A stretch of DNA of 64,000 nt from Solirubrobacterales bacterium (GTDB lineage Bacteria; Actinomycetota; Thermoleophilia; Solirubrobacterales; 70-9), in the NCBI GenBank assembly GCA_035573435.1, contig DATMZR010000012.1, positions 1-64,000 on the forward strand, given 5' to 3'. The notes under the pieces were generated by a model that was given only the letters and a program-made list of their open reading frames with translations, was not told the DNA's origin and did no database searches. Positions 7,620-15,892 of the stretch are shown piece after piece; positions within the stretch are counted from its first letter, which is position 1; each line of letters begins with the position of its first letter. Made by a program: the position numbers and the translations under genes.

Positions 7620-9956
7620 CTAGCTGGAGACGGTCTCGGCGCCGGGCCGCGGCGAGAGGCGAACCGGCGCCGCGCTCAGGGCGCGCAGGCGCATGTCGGA
7701 CCAGGTGAGGCCCTCGCGAACGAGCGCCGGCAAACCGAGCGCAACGGCGGTGGCGATCTCCACCGCCTGCAGGATCACGCCGTACGCGAGCGCGTCGGCG
7801 GCACTGACCCCGAAGCCGGTCGTCAAGACGCTGATCACCGCGAGCTGGAAGACGCCGATGTTCGACGGGGTGGCGGGCACGACGGCCGTGACGTTGACCG
7901 CGAACAGGACCGCAGCGGCCGCCCCGATGCCGAGCTCGCCGTGGAGGCCGAGCGCCTGGAACAGCACCGCGCAGGCGAGCAACTGGATTCCCCAGGCGCC
8001 CAGCTGCGCGGCCGCCGCCACCGCGGCCCGCCTCGGGTCGCGGAACACCTGAAGGCCCCTGCGCACGCGGAGCAGCGCCTCGCGCACCGTCCGGGCGAGC
8101 CGGCCGAGCCGGCCACCGGCATTGCGCTGGCGCACGAGAACCGGGGCCAGGATCACCGCGATCAGGACCAGAAGCGGCGCGAGGCTGAAAACGAACAGCT
8201 GCGTGGAGCTGCGGTGAAACAGGTCCGTGGAGGCGACGATGATCCCGCCCAGCAAGATGAGGGCAAGGATGTTGAGAGTGGACTGCGACACGAGCGTGCC
8301 GAGCAACACGGGGAACGTCTCCCGCATGCGACCCGTGCGCCGCGAGAGCACCATGGCCCGCGCCGGCTCCCCGAGACGCGCCGGAAGCGTTGCCGACATC
8401 AGCACTCCGATCATCGTGGCGGAGGTCACGTCCCGGCGCCGCAGCGCGCTGCGCGGCAACGCCGCGCGGGCGATCGCGAACCAGGCGACTGCGCGCAGAA
8501 TCATGGAAGCCATCATCAAACCGGTTGCGATCAGTACCCAGCCGGCATCGGAGCGAACCACGCTGGAGACCACGTTCTGGGCACCGACCCGGTGCGCAGC
8601 GAGCGCGGTCAGTCCGATGCCCAAAAGCCCCGCGATCCCGAGCCCGATGCGTCTGGCGACGCGGTGTCGGGCCACCGCTTGAGCGGGCGGCGGGTCGAGC
8701 GAGGGAAGCCGCTTGGGCGGCCGCCGGGGGCCGCCGTCGATTCGCGTCATCCCGGCCCGCCGGGCAAGGCGCGACGCAGCCGGTGCGGTCGGGGGCGTGT
8801 CCTGAACCTGGTCGTAGACCTTTTCGACCTGCTCAGCCACGCGCGGCCAGGCATAGTGGGCGGCCGTCTCGCGGGCCGTGCGACCCATTGCCTCTCGGCG
8901 GTCCGGTTCGAGGTAGATCCGCTGCAGCTCCTCGGCCAGTCGCTGCGGGTCGGCCGGAGGCACCAGCACGCCGTCCGCGCCGTCGGTGACCACGTCGGAG
9001 TAGCCCGCGATGGCCGACGCGATCACGGGCGTGCCTGCCGCGAAGGCCTCCGTCAGGACCATGCCGAAGCTCTCCCCCGCGAGCGACGGGGCGCACAGCA
9101 CGTCGGCCTCGTGAAGATGGCGCCAGAGCTCATCGCCATCCACTCGGCCGAGCGCCTCGACCCGCGAGCCCACGTCCGGATCGGCCAGGTAGCGCTGCAC
9201 GTCCTCTCGATCCGCGCCGATCACCGTCAAGCGCGTGGGCACGTGCTCCGCAAGCCCCTCGAAGGCCTGGACGAGCACAGGCAGTCCCTTGCGCTCCTCG
9301 GGCCTGCCGACGAACAGCAGCCTGAACTCGTCGGACCGGGGCTTGGGGCGCGCGGGCGGGCCGTCGATGTCCACGCCATTCGGGATCACGTGATACTCGC
9401 CCCCGAACCACCGCCGCCCGGTCCAGGCGGCGGCCTCCGAGACCGCGATCCGCGCCCGGAGCTGGTTGAACTTCCGCCGTGCCCCGAGCAGGTTGGCGAT
9501 CCCGTTGGGCACCCGCTTGGTCGAGTAGGCGTGAAAGGTGCCGACCACGGGAGCGCCGCGGAAAGAGCAGGCATCCCAGCCCAGGGTGGGCGCCGGCGGC
9601 TCGTGCACGTGGACGACGTCGAAGTGGCCCGCCCGCAGCTCGCGGCGCATCCTGGCCACGGCGTCGGGGAAGACGGACAGGTTCGAGACGGCGCCGTTCG
9701 CACCGAACCCCACGCTGCGGCCGAGCGGAATCAGGTACTCCGGGCGCTCCGGCTGCTCGGCCGGGACCCGGTGCAGGGCCCGGCTGAGGCGGTCGCTCGG
9801 GTCCCACGGAGCCAGCACCCGCACGTCGTGCCCGCGGTCGATCAGCGCCTCGGCAAGAGCCTGGACATGACGGTTCACTCCGCCGGGGTACGTCCACGAG
9901 TAGGGCGTGACGATCCCGATTCGCAATGGGGAAGTCGGTGCGCTGTGCCTGATCAC
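7620..9956 (-). CDS. GT4 glycosyltransferase fused to UPF0104/LPG-synthase-like membrane domain
   Basis: This is a 778-aa two-part protein. Residues about 1-380 form a GT-B fold glycosyltransferase of family GT4, PimA-like: TPYSWTYPGGVNRHV, VHVHEPPAPTLGWDA, the hinge VIPNGVD, FVGRPEERKG and the donor site ESFGMVLTEAFAAGTPVIAS. After a Pro/Arg-rich linker (about 380-455), residues about 455-760 carry some eight hydrophobic helices with MSATLPARLGEPARA and VPATPSNIGVFQ, hallmarks of the LPG-synthase-TM/AglD flippase-like family. A cytoplasmic glycosyltransferase tied to a lipid-handling membrane domain suggests glycolipid assembly. GTG 9956 is chosen because any longer frame would run antisense to the gene at 10153; the exact start is uncertain. 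Confidence 0.85.
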   Translation of the reverse strand: MIRHSAPTSPLRIGIVTPYSWTYPGGVNRHVQALAEALIDRGHDVRVLAPWDPSDRLSRALHRVPAEQPERPEYLIPLGRSVGFGANGAVSNLSVFPDAVARMRRELRAGHFDVVHVHEPPAPTLGWDACSFRGAPVVGTFHAYSTKRVPNGIANLLGARRKFNQLRARIAVSEAAAWTGRRWFGGEYHVIPNGVDIDGPPARPKPRSDEFRLLFVGRPEERKGLPVLVQAFEGLAEHVPTRLTVIGADREDVQRYLADPDVGSRVEALGRVDGDELWRHLHEADVLCAPSLAGESFGMVLTEAFAAGTPVIASAIAGYSDVVTDGADGVLVPPADPQRLAEELQRIYLEPDRREAMGRTARETAAHYAWPRVAEQVEKVYDQVQDTPPTAPAASRLARRAGMTRIDGGPRRPPKRLPSLDPPPAQAVARHRVARRIGLGIAGLLGIGLTALAAHRVGAQNVVSSVVRSDAGWVLIATGLMMASMILRAVAWFAIARAALPRSALRRRDVTSATMIGVLMSATLPARLGEPARAMVLSRRTGRMRETFPVLLGTLVSQSTLNILALILLGGIIVASTDLFHRSSTQLFVFSLAPLLVLIAVILAPVLVRQRNAGGRLGRLARTVREALLRVRRGLQVFRDPRRAAVAAAAQLGAWGIQLLACAVLFQALGLHGELGIGAAAAVLFAVNVTAVVPATPSNIGVFQLAVISVLTTGFGVSAADALAYGVILQAVEIATAVALGLPALVREGLTWSDMRLRALSAAPVRLSPRPGAETVSS

Positions 9957-10139
9957 AGTCGGACTGTCAATTGTGGGTGACGGCAATGACGAACCCCCCT
10001 GAATCTCGCGGGGGACGGGACGATGCCGGTCGTGGCGAGGGACGAGCTGGCTAGCCTGAGGAACGATACCGGCGACGTCCGAGGTTACCGGCACAGGCTC
10101 ATTTACGCATGCAGAGGCGCCGTTTCGTGCGTGGAGCAC

Positions 10140-10145
10140 TACCAT
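10140..10145 (+). promoter_or_regulatory. -10-like box TACCAT
   Basis: TACCAT is 7 bases before ATG 10153 and there is no Shine-Dalgarno. Confidence 0.4.
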
Positions 10146-10152
10146 CGCCGCC

Positions 10153-10857
10153 ATGAGCATTCGGACCTTCGCCAAGTTCACCTTCTTCAAGCTCGACCCT
10201 GCCTGGCAGCGCCGGGATCACGAGGCGCGCGCGGAGGATAAGCGGGAGTTCCTCGCCGCCTGCGACGACTTCGCCCAGGATCGGTCGCTGCGCGCCTACT
10301 CGACCGTCGGCACCCGTGGCGACACGGACCTGCTGCTGCTCGCCCAGAGCCCTGCCCTGGAGGACATTCACACCTTCCACGTCGTCCTGGCGCAGAGCGG
10401 GCTGGCGAAATGGATGTCAACCCCCCACTCCTATCTGGCGATGACGAAGCGCTCTCCCTACTCCGAGGCCGACGCCCGGCCGGAGATCTGCACCTCGGAG
10501 CGGCGGTACCTGTTCGTGTACCCGTTCGAGAAGCGGCGCGAGTGGTACCGGCTGCCGGCCTCCGAGCGCCAGCGGATAATGGACGAGCACATCGCCGTGG
10601 GCCGCCGCTACCCCGAGATCACGATCAACACCTCGTACTCGTTCGGCCTCGACGACCAGGAGTTCGTGGTCAGCTTCGAGGCTGACGATCCGGGGCAGTT
10701 TCTCGACCTGGTGCAGGAGCTGCGCGGCTCGGAGTCGAGCTCGTACACGCTTCGCGACACGCCGATCTTCACCTGCGTGGCCATGTCCGTGGGGAAGGCC
10801 CTCGACGCGCTGGACGGAGCCGCCACCTCGCGCGGTGCCGTGGCCTCGGTGACCTAG
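10153..10857 (+). CDS. chlorite-dismutase-like family protein (HemQ/coproheme decarboxylase relative)
   Basis: This 234-aa cytoplasmic protein has the two-part dimeric ferredoxin-like fold of the Cld family. In actinobacterial coproheme decarboxylase (HemQ/ChdC), which converts coproheme III to haem b, the reactive Tyr lies in VYPF and the proximal His in EHG; here VYPFEKRREWY and IMDEHIAVGRRYP keep both. SFGLDDQEFVVSFEADD and DTPIFTCV also match. The distal His, which in M. tuberculosis lies 17 residues before that Tyr, is not found at that spacing. No other haem gene is nearby. Haem-related function is likely; decarboxylase activity is less sure. Confidence 0.8.
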   Translation: MSIRTFAKFTFFKLDPAWQRRDHEARAEDKREFLAACDDFAQDRSLRAYSTVGTRGDTDLLLLAQSPALEDIHTFHVVLAQSGLAKWMSTPHSYLAMTKRSPYSEADARPEICTSERRYLFVYPFEKRREWYRLPASERQRIMDEHIAVGRRYPEITINTSYSFGLDDQEFVVSFEADDPGQFLDLVQELRGSESSSYTLRDTPIFTCVAMSVGKALDALDGAATSRGAVASVT

Positions 10858-10895
10858 TGGCACCTCTAGCCACCTTCCACCGCAAACGGCGGCAC

Positions 10896-10901
10896 TAGAG
10901 T
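10896..10901 (+). promoter_or_regulatory. -10-like box TAGAGT for fprA
   Basis: TAGAGT lies 10 bases before ATG 10912, with no ribosome-binding site between. Confidence 0.38.
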
Positions 10902-10911
10902 TCCCGGCTTC

Positions 10912-12327
10912 ATGAGCGACCGACCCGGAACCACCGGCAACCCCCTGCGTGTGGCCATCGTTGGCTCGGGCCCCGCGGGGTTCTACGCGGCCGAGCATCT
11001 GCTGAGGCAGGACCAGGCCGTGGTCGAGGTGGACGTCTTCGACCGGCTGCCGACGCCCTTCGGGCTCGTACGGGCGGGCGTGGCGCCCGACCACCCGAAG
11101 ATCAAGTCGGTGATCCGCGTCTACGAGAAGACGGCGGCACGCGATGGCTTCCGTTTCTTCGGCAATCTCGAGGTTGGGCGTCACGTCAGCGCACTCGAGC
11201 TCGGCGAGCGCTATCACGCCATGATCTACGCCTACGGTTCGCCCACCGACCGCCGGCTCGAAATCCCCGGCGAGGACCTGGAGGGCAGCCATCCGGCCAC
11301 TGCCTTCGTCGCCTGGTACAACGCGCACCCCGACTTCTCCGAGCAGGACTTCGACCTCTCCTGCGAGCGGGCGGTGGTGATCGGCAACGGAAACGTGGCC
11401 ACGGACCTCGCCCGCATGCTCGCCCTGACGCGGGAGGAGCTGGAGGCCACCGACACGGCCGAGCACGCGATCGACGTCCTGGCATCCAGCAAGGTGCGGG
11501 AGATCCTCGTGCTCGGCCGGCGCGGCCCGGCGCAGGCCGCGTTCACCAACCCTGAGCTACGCGAGCTGGGCGAGATGAAGGATGCCGACGTGGACGTCGA
11601 TCAGGCCGAGGTGGAGCTCGACGACATGAGCCGCGCGTATCTCGACTCAGACGAGGCGGACATCACGACCCGAAAGAACGTGGAGATCTTCACCGAGTTC
11701 TCCCAGCGGCAGCCTGAGGGCAAGCGACGGCGGATCGTGCTGCGCTTCCTCCGCTCGCCGCTCGAGATCCAGGGTGACGGCAAGGTCGAGCGGCTGATCG
11801 TGGCCCGCAACGAGCTCTACCGCGACGGGTCGGGTGCGATCCGGGCCCGCGACAGCGGCGAGCGCGAGACCGTGGAGTGCGGGCTCATCTTCCGCTCGAT
11901 CGGCTACAAGGGGACGGGCCTGGATGGGATCCCGTTCGACGAGCGCAGCGGCGTGATACCCAATCAGGGCGGCAGGGTCAGCGAAGCTGGGAGCGACCGA
12001 CCCCTCGACGGCCATTACGCGGTGGGCTGGATCAAGCGTGGCCCGTCGGGAGTGATCGGGACGAACAAGAAGGACGCCCAGGAGACGGTCGACAACCTGC
12101 TCGCCGACCTCCAAGCCGGACGGCTGGAGTCGGAGGCGGCGGATCCAGCGGCCGTGGAGAGCTGGCTGGCGGAACGGGCCCCGGAGCACGTCGTCTACTC
12201 GGGCTGGGAGGCAATCGACCGCGCCGAGCGGGAGCGCGGCAAGCCGCTAGGTCGCCCCAGGGTCAAGTTCGTCCGCGTCGAGGAGATGCTCGAAGCGGCT
12301 CGAAGCGGCCACCCGGTGGCCAGCTGA
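10912..12327 (+). CDS. fprA: ferredoxin/flavodoxin-NADP+ reductase, FprA type
   Basis: This 471-aa flavoprotein is the adrenodoxin-reductase-like FprA, which passes electrons between NADPH and ferredoxin. The FAD site is VAIVGSGPAGFYAAEHL at the start, followed by PTPFGLVRAGVAPDHPKIK; the NADPH site is VVIGNGNVATDLARML; the C-terminal GWIKRGPSGVIGTNKKDA is diagnostic. The length is typical. It is followed 6 bases later by bolA and then a CGFS glutaredoxin, so it may supply electrons for Fe-S cluster work or for ferredoxin-dependent enzymes elsewhere. Upstream is the haem-related Cld-like gene. Confidence 0.93.
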   Translation: MSDRPGTTGNPLRVAIVGSGPAGFYAAEHLLRQDQAVVEVDVFDRLPTPFGLVRAGVAPDHPKIKSVIRVYEKTAARDGFRFFGNLEVGRHVSALELGERYHAMIYAYGSPTDRRLEIPGEDLEGSHPATAFVAWYNAHPDFSEQDFDLSCERAVVIGNGNVATDLARMLALTREELEATDTAEHAIDVLASSKVREILVLGRRGPAQAAFTNPELRELGEMKDADVDVDQAEVELDDMSRAYLDSDEADITTRKNVEIFTEFSQRQPEGKRRRIVLRFLRSPLEIQGDGKVERLIVARNELYRDGSGAIRARDSGERETVECGLIFRSIGYKGTGLDGIPFDERSGVIPNQGGRVSEAGSDRPLDGHYAVGWIKRGPSGVIGTNKKDAQETVDNLLADLQAGRLESEAADPAAVESWLAERAPEHVVYSGWEAIDRAERERGKPLGRPRVKFVRVEEMLEAARSGHPVAS

Positions 12328-12333
12328 ACCTCG

Positions 12334-12576
12334 GTGGCCGACTTGATGGAAGTCAAACGGATGGTCGAGGCGGCCCTGCCGGGCGCCGAGGTCGAGGTTA
12401 TCGACGAGACCGGCTCGGGCGACCACCTGCGGGCCACCGTGCGCGCGCCGCAGTTCGCCGGCCTCACCCGGATCGACCAGCACCGGCTGGTCCGCGCCGC
12501 GGTCCAGCCGCGCATGGACGACGGCTCGATCCACGCACTCTCGATAAAGACGCGTCAACCGGATCCCGGCGCCTGA
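12334..12576 (+). CDS. bolA: BolA-family protein
   Basis: This 80-aa protein shows the BolA fold: an N-terminal helix, the AEVEVIDETGSGDHLRATV strand-loop segment and the helix-turn region with LVRAAVQPRMDDGSIHALSIKT. BolA proteins pair with monothiol CGFS glutaredoxins to hold and pass on [2Fe-2S] clusters, and such a glutaredoxin is the next gene. The start is taken as GTG 12334; ATG 12346 is an alternative four codons later. It sits 6 bases behind fprA and is probably cotranscribed. Confidence 0.85.
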   Translation: MADLMEVKRMVEAALPGAEVEVIDETGSGDHLRATVRAPQFAGLTRIDQHRLVRAAVQPRMDDGSIHALSIKTRQPDPGA

Positions 12577-12594
12577 GACGGGAGCCAGACTCGC

Positions 12595-12600
12595 TAACGT
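12595..12600 (+). promoter_or_regulatory. -10-like box TAACGT
   Basis: TAACGT-ACGCGCC-ATG: a box 7 bases ahead of ATG 12608, nearly the same string as at 1046-1061. Confidence 0.5.
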
Positions 12601-12607
12601 ACGCGCC

Positions 12608-13006
12608 ATGCCTGCGAACCCCGAGCTGAAGCAGAAGGTGGAGGAGCTCCTGGGCGAGAACCAGGTGTTCCTGTTCATGAAGGGCACACCCGAGACGCCG
12701 CGCTGCGGGTTCTCGATGCGGGTCGTCGGTGTGTTGGAGCAGCTCGGCGTCGAGTACGGCGCCGTCGACGTCCTCCCGCTGCTCGATCCGCTGCGCGAGG
12801 TGACCGGCGAGCTCGCGGACTGGCGCACCTTCCCGCAGCTCTACGTCAACGGCGAGCTGGTCGGCGGGTGCGACATCGTCGAGGAGATGTTCGAATCCGG
12901 CGAGCTCGCCGAGTTGGTGGGTGCGGAGCAGCCGGAGGGGGCGATGGCGACACCGCCACAGGCGCCGGGCAACCCCCAGCAGAGCCCGCCGATGGAGCTG
13001 GGCTGA
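12608..13006 (+). CDS. grxD: monothiol CGFS glutaredoxin (Grx4/GrxD type)
   Basis: This 132-aa protein carries the CGFS active site (residues 33-36) in TPETPRCGFSMRVV, plus WRTFPQLYVNGELVGGCDI with the glutathione-binding TFPQ and GG-C-D motifs. CGFS glutaredoxins bind a bridging [2Fe-2S] cluster with glutathione or another thiol and deliver it to client proteins; the BolA partner is encoded just upstream. The last 27 or so residues are a Pro/Gln-rich tail not needed for the fold. How it works in an actinobacterium that may lack glutathione is an open point. It is convergent with an A-type Fe-S carrier gene, giving a small Fe-S trafficking locus. Confidence 0.9.
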   Translation: MPANPELKQKVEELLGENQVFLFMKGTPETPRCGFSMRVVGVLEQLGVEYGAVDVLPLLDPLREVTGELADWRTFPQLYVNGELVGGCDIVEEMFESGELAELVGAEQPEGAMATPPQAPGNPQQSPPMELG

Positions 13007-13036
13007 TCGCGACGCCAGCCCGGAAGGCCTGAACGC

Positions 13037-13414
13037 TCAGACCGTCGCCGAAGCGCCTTCGGGCGCGTCGTCGCGGACCTGGAACGACGAGCCGCACCCG
13101 CAGGCGGCGACCACGTTCGGGTTGTTGACCACGAACCCGGCTCCCTGGAGGCCGTCCACGTAGTCGACCTCAGAGCCGAACACGAACTGCATGCTGACCT
13201 TGTCGACGACCACGGCGACGCCCTGGCGCTCGAAGACGTGGTCCTCGTCCTTCGCCTGGTCCAGCGCCAGCGCGTACTGGAACCCGGAGCAGCCACCGCC
13301 GCGCACGGCGACCCGCAGCGCCTGCTCGTCGACGTTGCCGTTGGAAGCGAGCAGGTCCTTGATCTTGCCGGCTGCCTTGTCGGTCAGCTGAATGGCTTCT
13401 CCCGGTGTCTCCAT
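13037..13414 (-). CDS. erpA: A-type iron-sulphur carrier (IscA/ErpA/HesB family)
   Basis: This 125-aa protein opens with IQLTDKAAGKIKDLL and has the three conserved cysteines in RGGGCSGFQYALAL and AACGCGSSFQV, the ligand set of A-type carriers that deliver Fe-S clusters to apo-enzymes. Start ATG 13414 is chosen because the family begins here and a TACAAT box lies 8 bases upstream; a longer frame to 13516 would run through a palindrome. It faces the glutaredoxin gene tail to tail, 30 bases apart. It could serve BioB, which needs such clusters. ErpA versus IscA cannot be told apart from sequence alone. Confidence 0.9.
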   Translation of the reverse strand: METPGEAIQLTDKAAGKIKDLLASNGNVDEQALRVAVRGGGCSGFQYALALDQAKDEDHVFERQGVAVVVDKVSMQFVFGSEVDYVDGLQGAGFVVNNPNVVAACGCGSSFQVRDDAPEGASATV

Positions 13415-13422
13415 CGCGTCAA

Positions 13423-13428
13423 ATTGTA
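13423..13428 (-). promoter_or_regulatory. -10 box TACAAT for the A-type carrier
   Basis: TACAAT, one base from TATAAT, is 8 bases from ATG 13414. A weak TTGTTG lies 16 bases further upstream as a possible -35. Confidence 0.5.
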
Positions 13429-13487
13429 TATGGCGCTTCGTCGGCAACAACAGACCGGCGCTGAGGAGGCTGGTGGATTCGGTCCAT

Positions 13488-13524
13488 TGGCGCTTTTGTG
13501 GCGCTATGCGCCACAAAAGCGCCA
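13488..13524. repeat. 37-base palindromic intergenic repeat, copy A
   Basis: A perfect 17-base inverted repeat (TGGCGCTTTTGTGGCGC and its complement) with a 3-base TAT loop. A second copy, 31 of 37 bases identical, is at 37214-37250. It lies between the 3' end of the GST-like gene and the promoter of the A-type carrier, both on the minus strand, so it could act as a terminator or be a REP-like element. Confidence 0.85.
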
Positions 13525-13543
13525 GGAGCCCCCACTAGAGGCC

Positions 13544-13816
13544 CTAGGCGCCCGCGTCCTCTCCGTACTTCCACTCGAGGTACTCGAGGATTCGCTTCGA
13601 GTCGTGGATCACCTGGTCGCCGTCGACCAGCACCGGCACGCGCTGCTGACGGGTCAGCTCCTCGATTTCCGGCCGCTCGGACCGGCGGTAGGGGACGCGC
13701 TCGGCGCGATGCTCGAGCCCGAGCTTGCCCAGCCGTCGCGCCACCGCCCCGCAGGGGCAGAGAACGTTCGTGGGCGTCCTGCAGCGGTATAGGACCACCG
13801 TCCCCTCGCTCACCAT
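13544..13816 (-). CDS. glutathione S-transferase N-terminal-like / glutaredoxin-like protein
   Basis: This 90-aa protein is a single thioredoxin-like domain of the GST_N type. It reads VVLYRCRTPTNVLCPCGAVARRLG, with a CPCG motif where glutaredoxins carry their active site, then the cis-Pro segment RVPVLVDGDQVIHDSKRILEYLE typical of GST N-terminal domains. The GST C-terminal helical domain is absent. Start ATG 13816 overlaps the stop of the upstream SDR gene (ATGGTGA), so the two are translationally coupled. Substrate or partner is unknown; a thiol-disulphide or mycothiol-linked role is a guess. Confidence 0.8.
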   Translation of the reverse strand: MVSEGTVVLYRCRTPTNVLCPCGAVARRLGKLGLEHRAERVPYRRSERPEIEELTRQQRVPVLVDGDQVIHDSKRILEYLEWKYGEDAGA

Positions 13817-14868
13817 CCGAGCACCCGCCCTCCCGCGCGGAGCACCGGGGCGAATGCGGCGAACGCAGCCTCCTGCGCCCCTCGCCCCGTTCTCACGCGG
13901 TCCCCGAGCTGCTCCATCTGCCAATGCACGGCGTCCTCGAGGGTCTCCTCGTGGGGTCGCGGCGCAAACCCCAGCCGCGTGCGCGCCTTGGTGTTGCGGC
14001 AGGTCCACCAGAGCGACGCGGAGCGAACCTCGTCGGGCGAGAAGGGCAGCGGCAGCCCCGCCCGCGCCATGGCCTCCACGGCGAGCACCGTCGGGCGGCT
14101 CGGGAGCTTCACCGGCAGCTCCTCGCGACCGGCGATCCGGGCGAAGTCGGCGAATAGCCGATCGAGCGTGAAGTTTCTGCCGGCGAGGATGTAGCGCTCG
14201 CCCACCTCCCCCTTCTCGTCCGCCAGCAGGTGCCCCTGGGCGATGTCGCGGACGTCCACGATGTTGAGCCCCCCATCCACGTAGACCGGAATGCGGCCGA
14301 GCAGAAAGCGCCGCACCAAATGCATCGAGGTCCCCTTCGGATCGTCGGGACCGAGCACGAACGAGGGGTTGACGATCACCACTTGCAGCCCGTGCGCGGC
14401 CAGGCGAAGCGCCTCGACCTCGGCCTCGTGCTTCGAATTGGCGTAGGCGATCCCAAGGTGGCCGATCCTGTAGGGCTGATTCTCGTCCACCGTCCCCTTC
14501 GGCTTCGCCGGGCCGATCGCCGCGACCGACGAGGTGTGGATGACCCGCTTCACGTTTGCGGCGAGCGCCTCCTCGAGCACGATCCGGGTGCCCTTGACGT
14601 TCACGTCGAAGATGGCGTCACGCTTTCTGGGCCGCATCGACGTCGTACCCGCGAGGTGGAAGACGCGGTCGACGTTCTCCATGGACCGGCGCACCGCCCG
14701 CCGGTCGGTGACGTCGCCGCCGGCGCGCTCGAAGTCGATGTCGGAGAGGTGGTCGACCCTGGATCCCCGGCGCACGAGCAACCGCACCTGGTCGCCGCGC
14801 TCCGCGAGTGCGCGGACGACGTGCGAGCCCAGGAAGCCGGTGCCTCCGGTGATGAGCGTCTTGCCCAC
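13810..14868 (-). CDS. NAD(P)-dependent epimerase/dehydratase, extended SDR
   Basis: This 352-aa protein is an extended short-chain dehydrogenase of the dihydroflavonol-reductase/3-beta-HSD type. It has the Rossmann signature LITGGTGFLGSHVV at the N terminus, VFHLAGTTS, HTSSVAAIG, the catalytic YANSK and the substrate-binding NPSFVLGPDD. Possible products include reduced sugars, sterols or ketones. The start is GTG 14868, where the family N terminus begins (a TACCAT box lies 10 bases upstream); the frame runs further but would enter the divergent degV start. It overlaps the GST-like gene by 7 bases, suggesting a two-gene operon. Confidence 0.87.
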   Translation of the reverse strand: MGKTLITGGTGFLGSHVVRALAERGDQVRLLVRRGSRVDHLSDIDFERAGGDVTDRRAVRRSMENVDRVFHLAGTTSMRPRKRDAIFDVNVKGTRIVLEEALAANVKRVIHTSSVAAIGPAKPKGTVDENQPYRIGHLGIAYANSKHEAEVEALRLAAHGLQVVIVNPSFVLGPDDPKGTSMHLVRRFLLGRIPVYVDGGLNIVDVRDIAQGHLLADEKGEVGERYILAGRNFTLDRLFADFARIAGREELPVKLPSRPTVLAVEAMARAGLPLPFSPDEVRSASLWWTCRNTKARTRLGFAPRPHEETLEDAVHWQMEQLGDRVRTGRGAQEAAFAAFAPVLRAGGRVLGW

Positions 14869-14905
14869 GAGCAACCGGATGGTAGAGCCGTGATAGAAGG
14901 GGCCG

Positions 14906-15799
14906 GTGCCCGCTGATGTGACCACGGCCGTGGTCACGGACACCACGGCCTACCTGCCGGACGAGCTGATCGCCGAGCACGGGATCCTGCGGGTCAGCCT
15001 CTATGTGTCGCTGGAGGGTGAGCAGCGTCCGGAGATCGAGATCTCCGGATCCGAATACGCGAGCTTCTACGAGCGCCTTCGCAAAAGCGACGAAGGGGCG
15101 ACCACCTCCCAACCGTCCGTGGGCGACTTCACCGCCGTGTACGAGCCGCTGCTGGCGGAAGGCAAGGAGGTCGTTTCGATCCACCTCTCCGCAGGGATCT
15201 CAGGCACCTGCGAGTCGGCGGAGCAGGCGCGCCGGCGACTTCTGGACGAGGGCAAGGGAGGGGAGCGAGTCCACGTCTACGACAGCCGCTCTGGGGCCGG
15301 AGGCCAGGGGATGGTGGTGCTGGCGGCGGCTGTAGCCGCCGGCCGGGGGGCCGGCGGCGCGGACACGCTGGCGGCAGCCGAGCGATGCCGTGACGCACTC
15401 GAGATGTGGTTCGCGATCGACACGCTCGAGTACCTGCGCAAAGGGGGGCGCATCGGCGCCGCTCAGGCGTGGCTGGGCTCGGCTCTCCAGATCAAGCCGA
15501 TTCTGACCCTCGGCGAGGAGATCACGCCCGTGGAGCGGGTGCGCACGCGCCGGCGCGCCTTCGAGCGGATGGTCGAGTATGCCCGCCGCCGCCAGGCCGC
15601 CGGCGCCGAAGCGTGGGTCGTCCAGCACATCCAGGACCACGAGACAGCTCGCCACCTGGTGGAGGAGTGTCGCGACATCTTTGGCTCCGAGCCGCTGTTC
15701 GTGTCCGAGGTCGGCCCGGTGATCGGCGCCCACGTGGGCCCTGGGCTGATCGGGGTCGGGGGGGTACCGTCCTCCGCCATCTTTGGAACGAGCGGCTGA
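14906..15799 (+). CDS. DegV family fatty-acid-binding protein
   Basis: This 297-aa protein matches DegV/FakB: AVVTDTTAYLPDELIAEH at the start, TSQPSVGDF, SIHLSAGISGT with the Ser that contacts the fatty acid carboxylate, LEYLRKGGRIG and a C-terminal GPVIGAHVGPGLIGVG. Family members bind a single fatty acid and, in organisms with FakA, present it for phosphorylation and lipid synthesis. No fakA-like kinase is in this window. The start is GTG 14906 with a weak AAGGGG upstream; it is divergent from the SDR gene. Confidence 0.92.
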   Translation: MPADVTTAVVTDTTAYLPDELIAEHGILRVSLYVSLEGEQRPEIEISGSEYASFYERLRKSDEGATTSQPSVGDFTAVYEPLLAEGKEVVSIHLSAGISGTCESAEQARRRLLDEGKGGERVHVYDSRSGAGGQGMVVLAAAVAAGRGAGGADTLAAAERCRDALEMWFAIDTLEYLRKGGRIGAAQAWLGSALQIKPILTLGEEITPVERVRTRRRAFERMVEYARRRQAAGAEAWVVQHIQDHETARHLVEECRDIFGSEPLFVSEVGPVIGAHVGPGLIGVGGVPSSAIFGTSG

Positions 15800-15892
15800 G
15801 CTAAGTCCTCGAGCCCACCGGATGGCGTTTCTCAGCCGTTCAGCCGTTTCTCCGTGTGCTATCTTGAGTAAATCGGTCTAGAAACTTCACAA

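Noticed and set aside
7560-7620. Cobalamin riboswitch before metE
   Set aside because: The gap is too short, there is no B12-box-like sequence, and the -10 box predicts a leaderless transcript.
9957-10190. N-terminal extension of the glycosyltransferase-flippase frame to ATG 10190
   Set aside because: The added 78 residues run antisense to the start of the Cld-like gene, which has its own box and start, and they show no glycosyltransferase homology.
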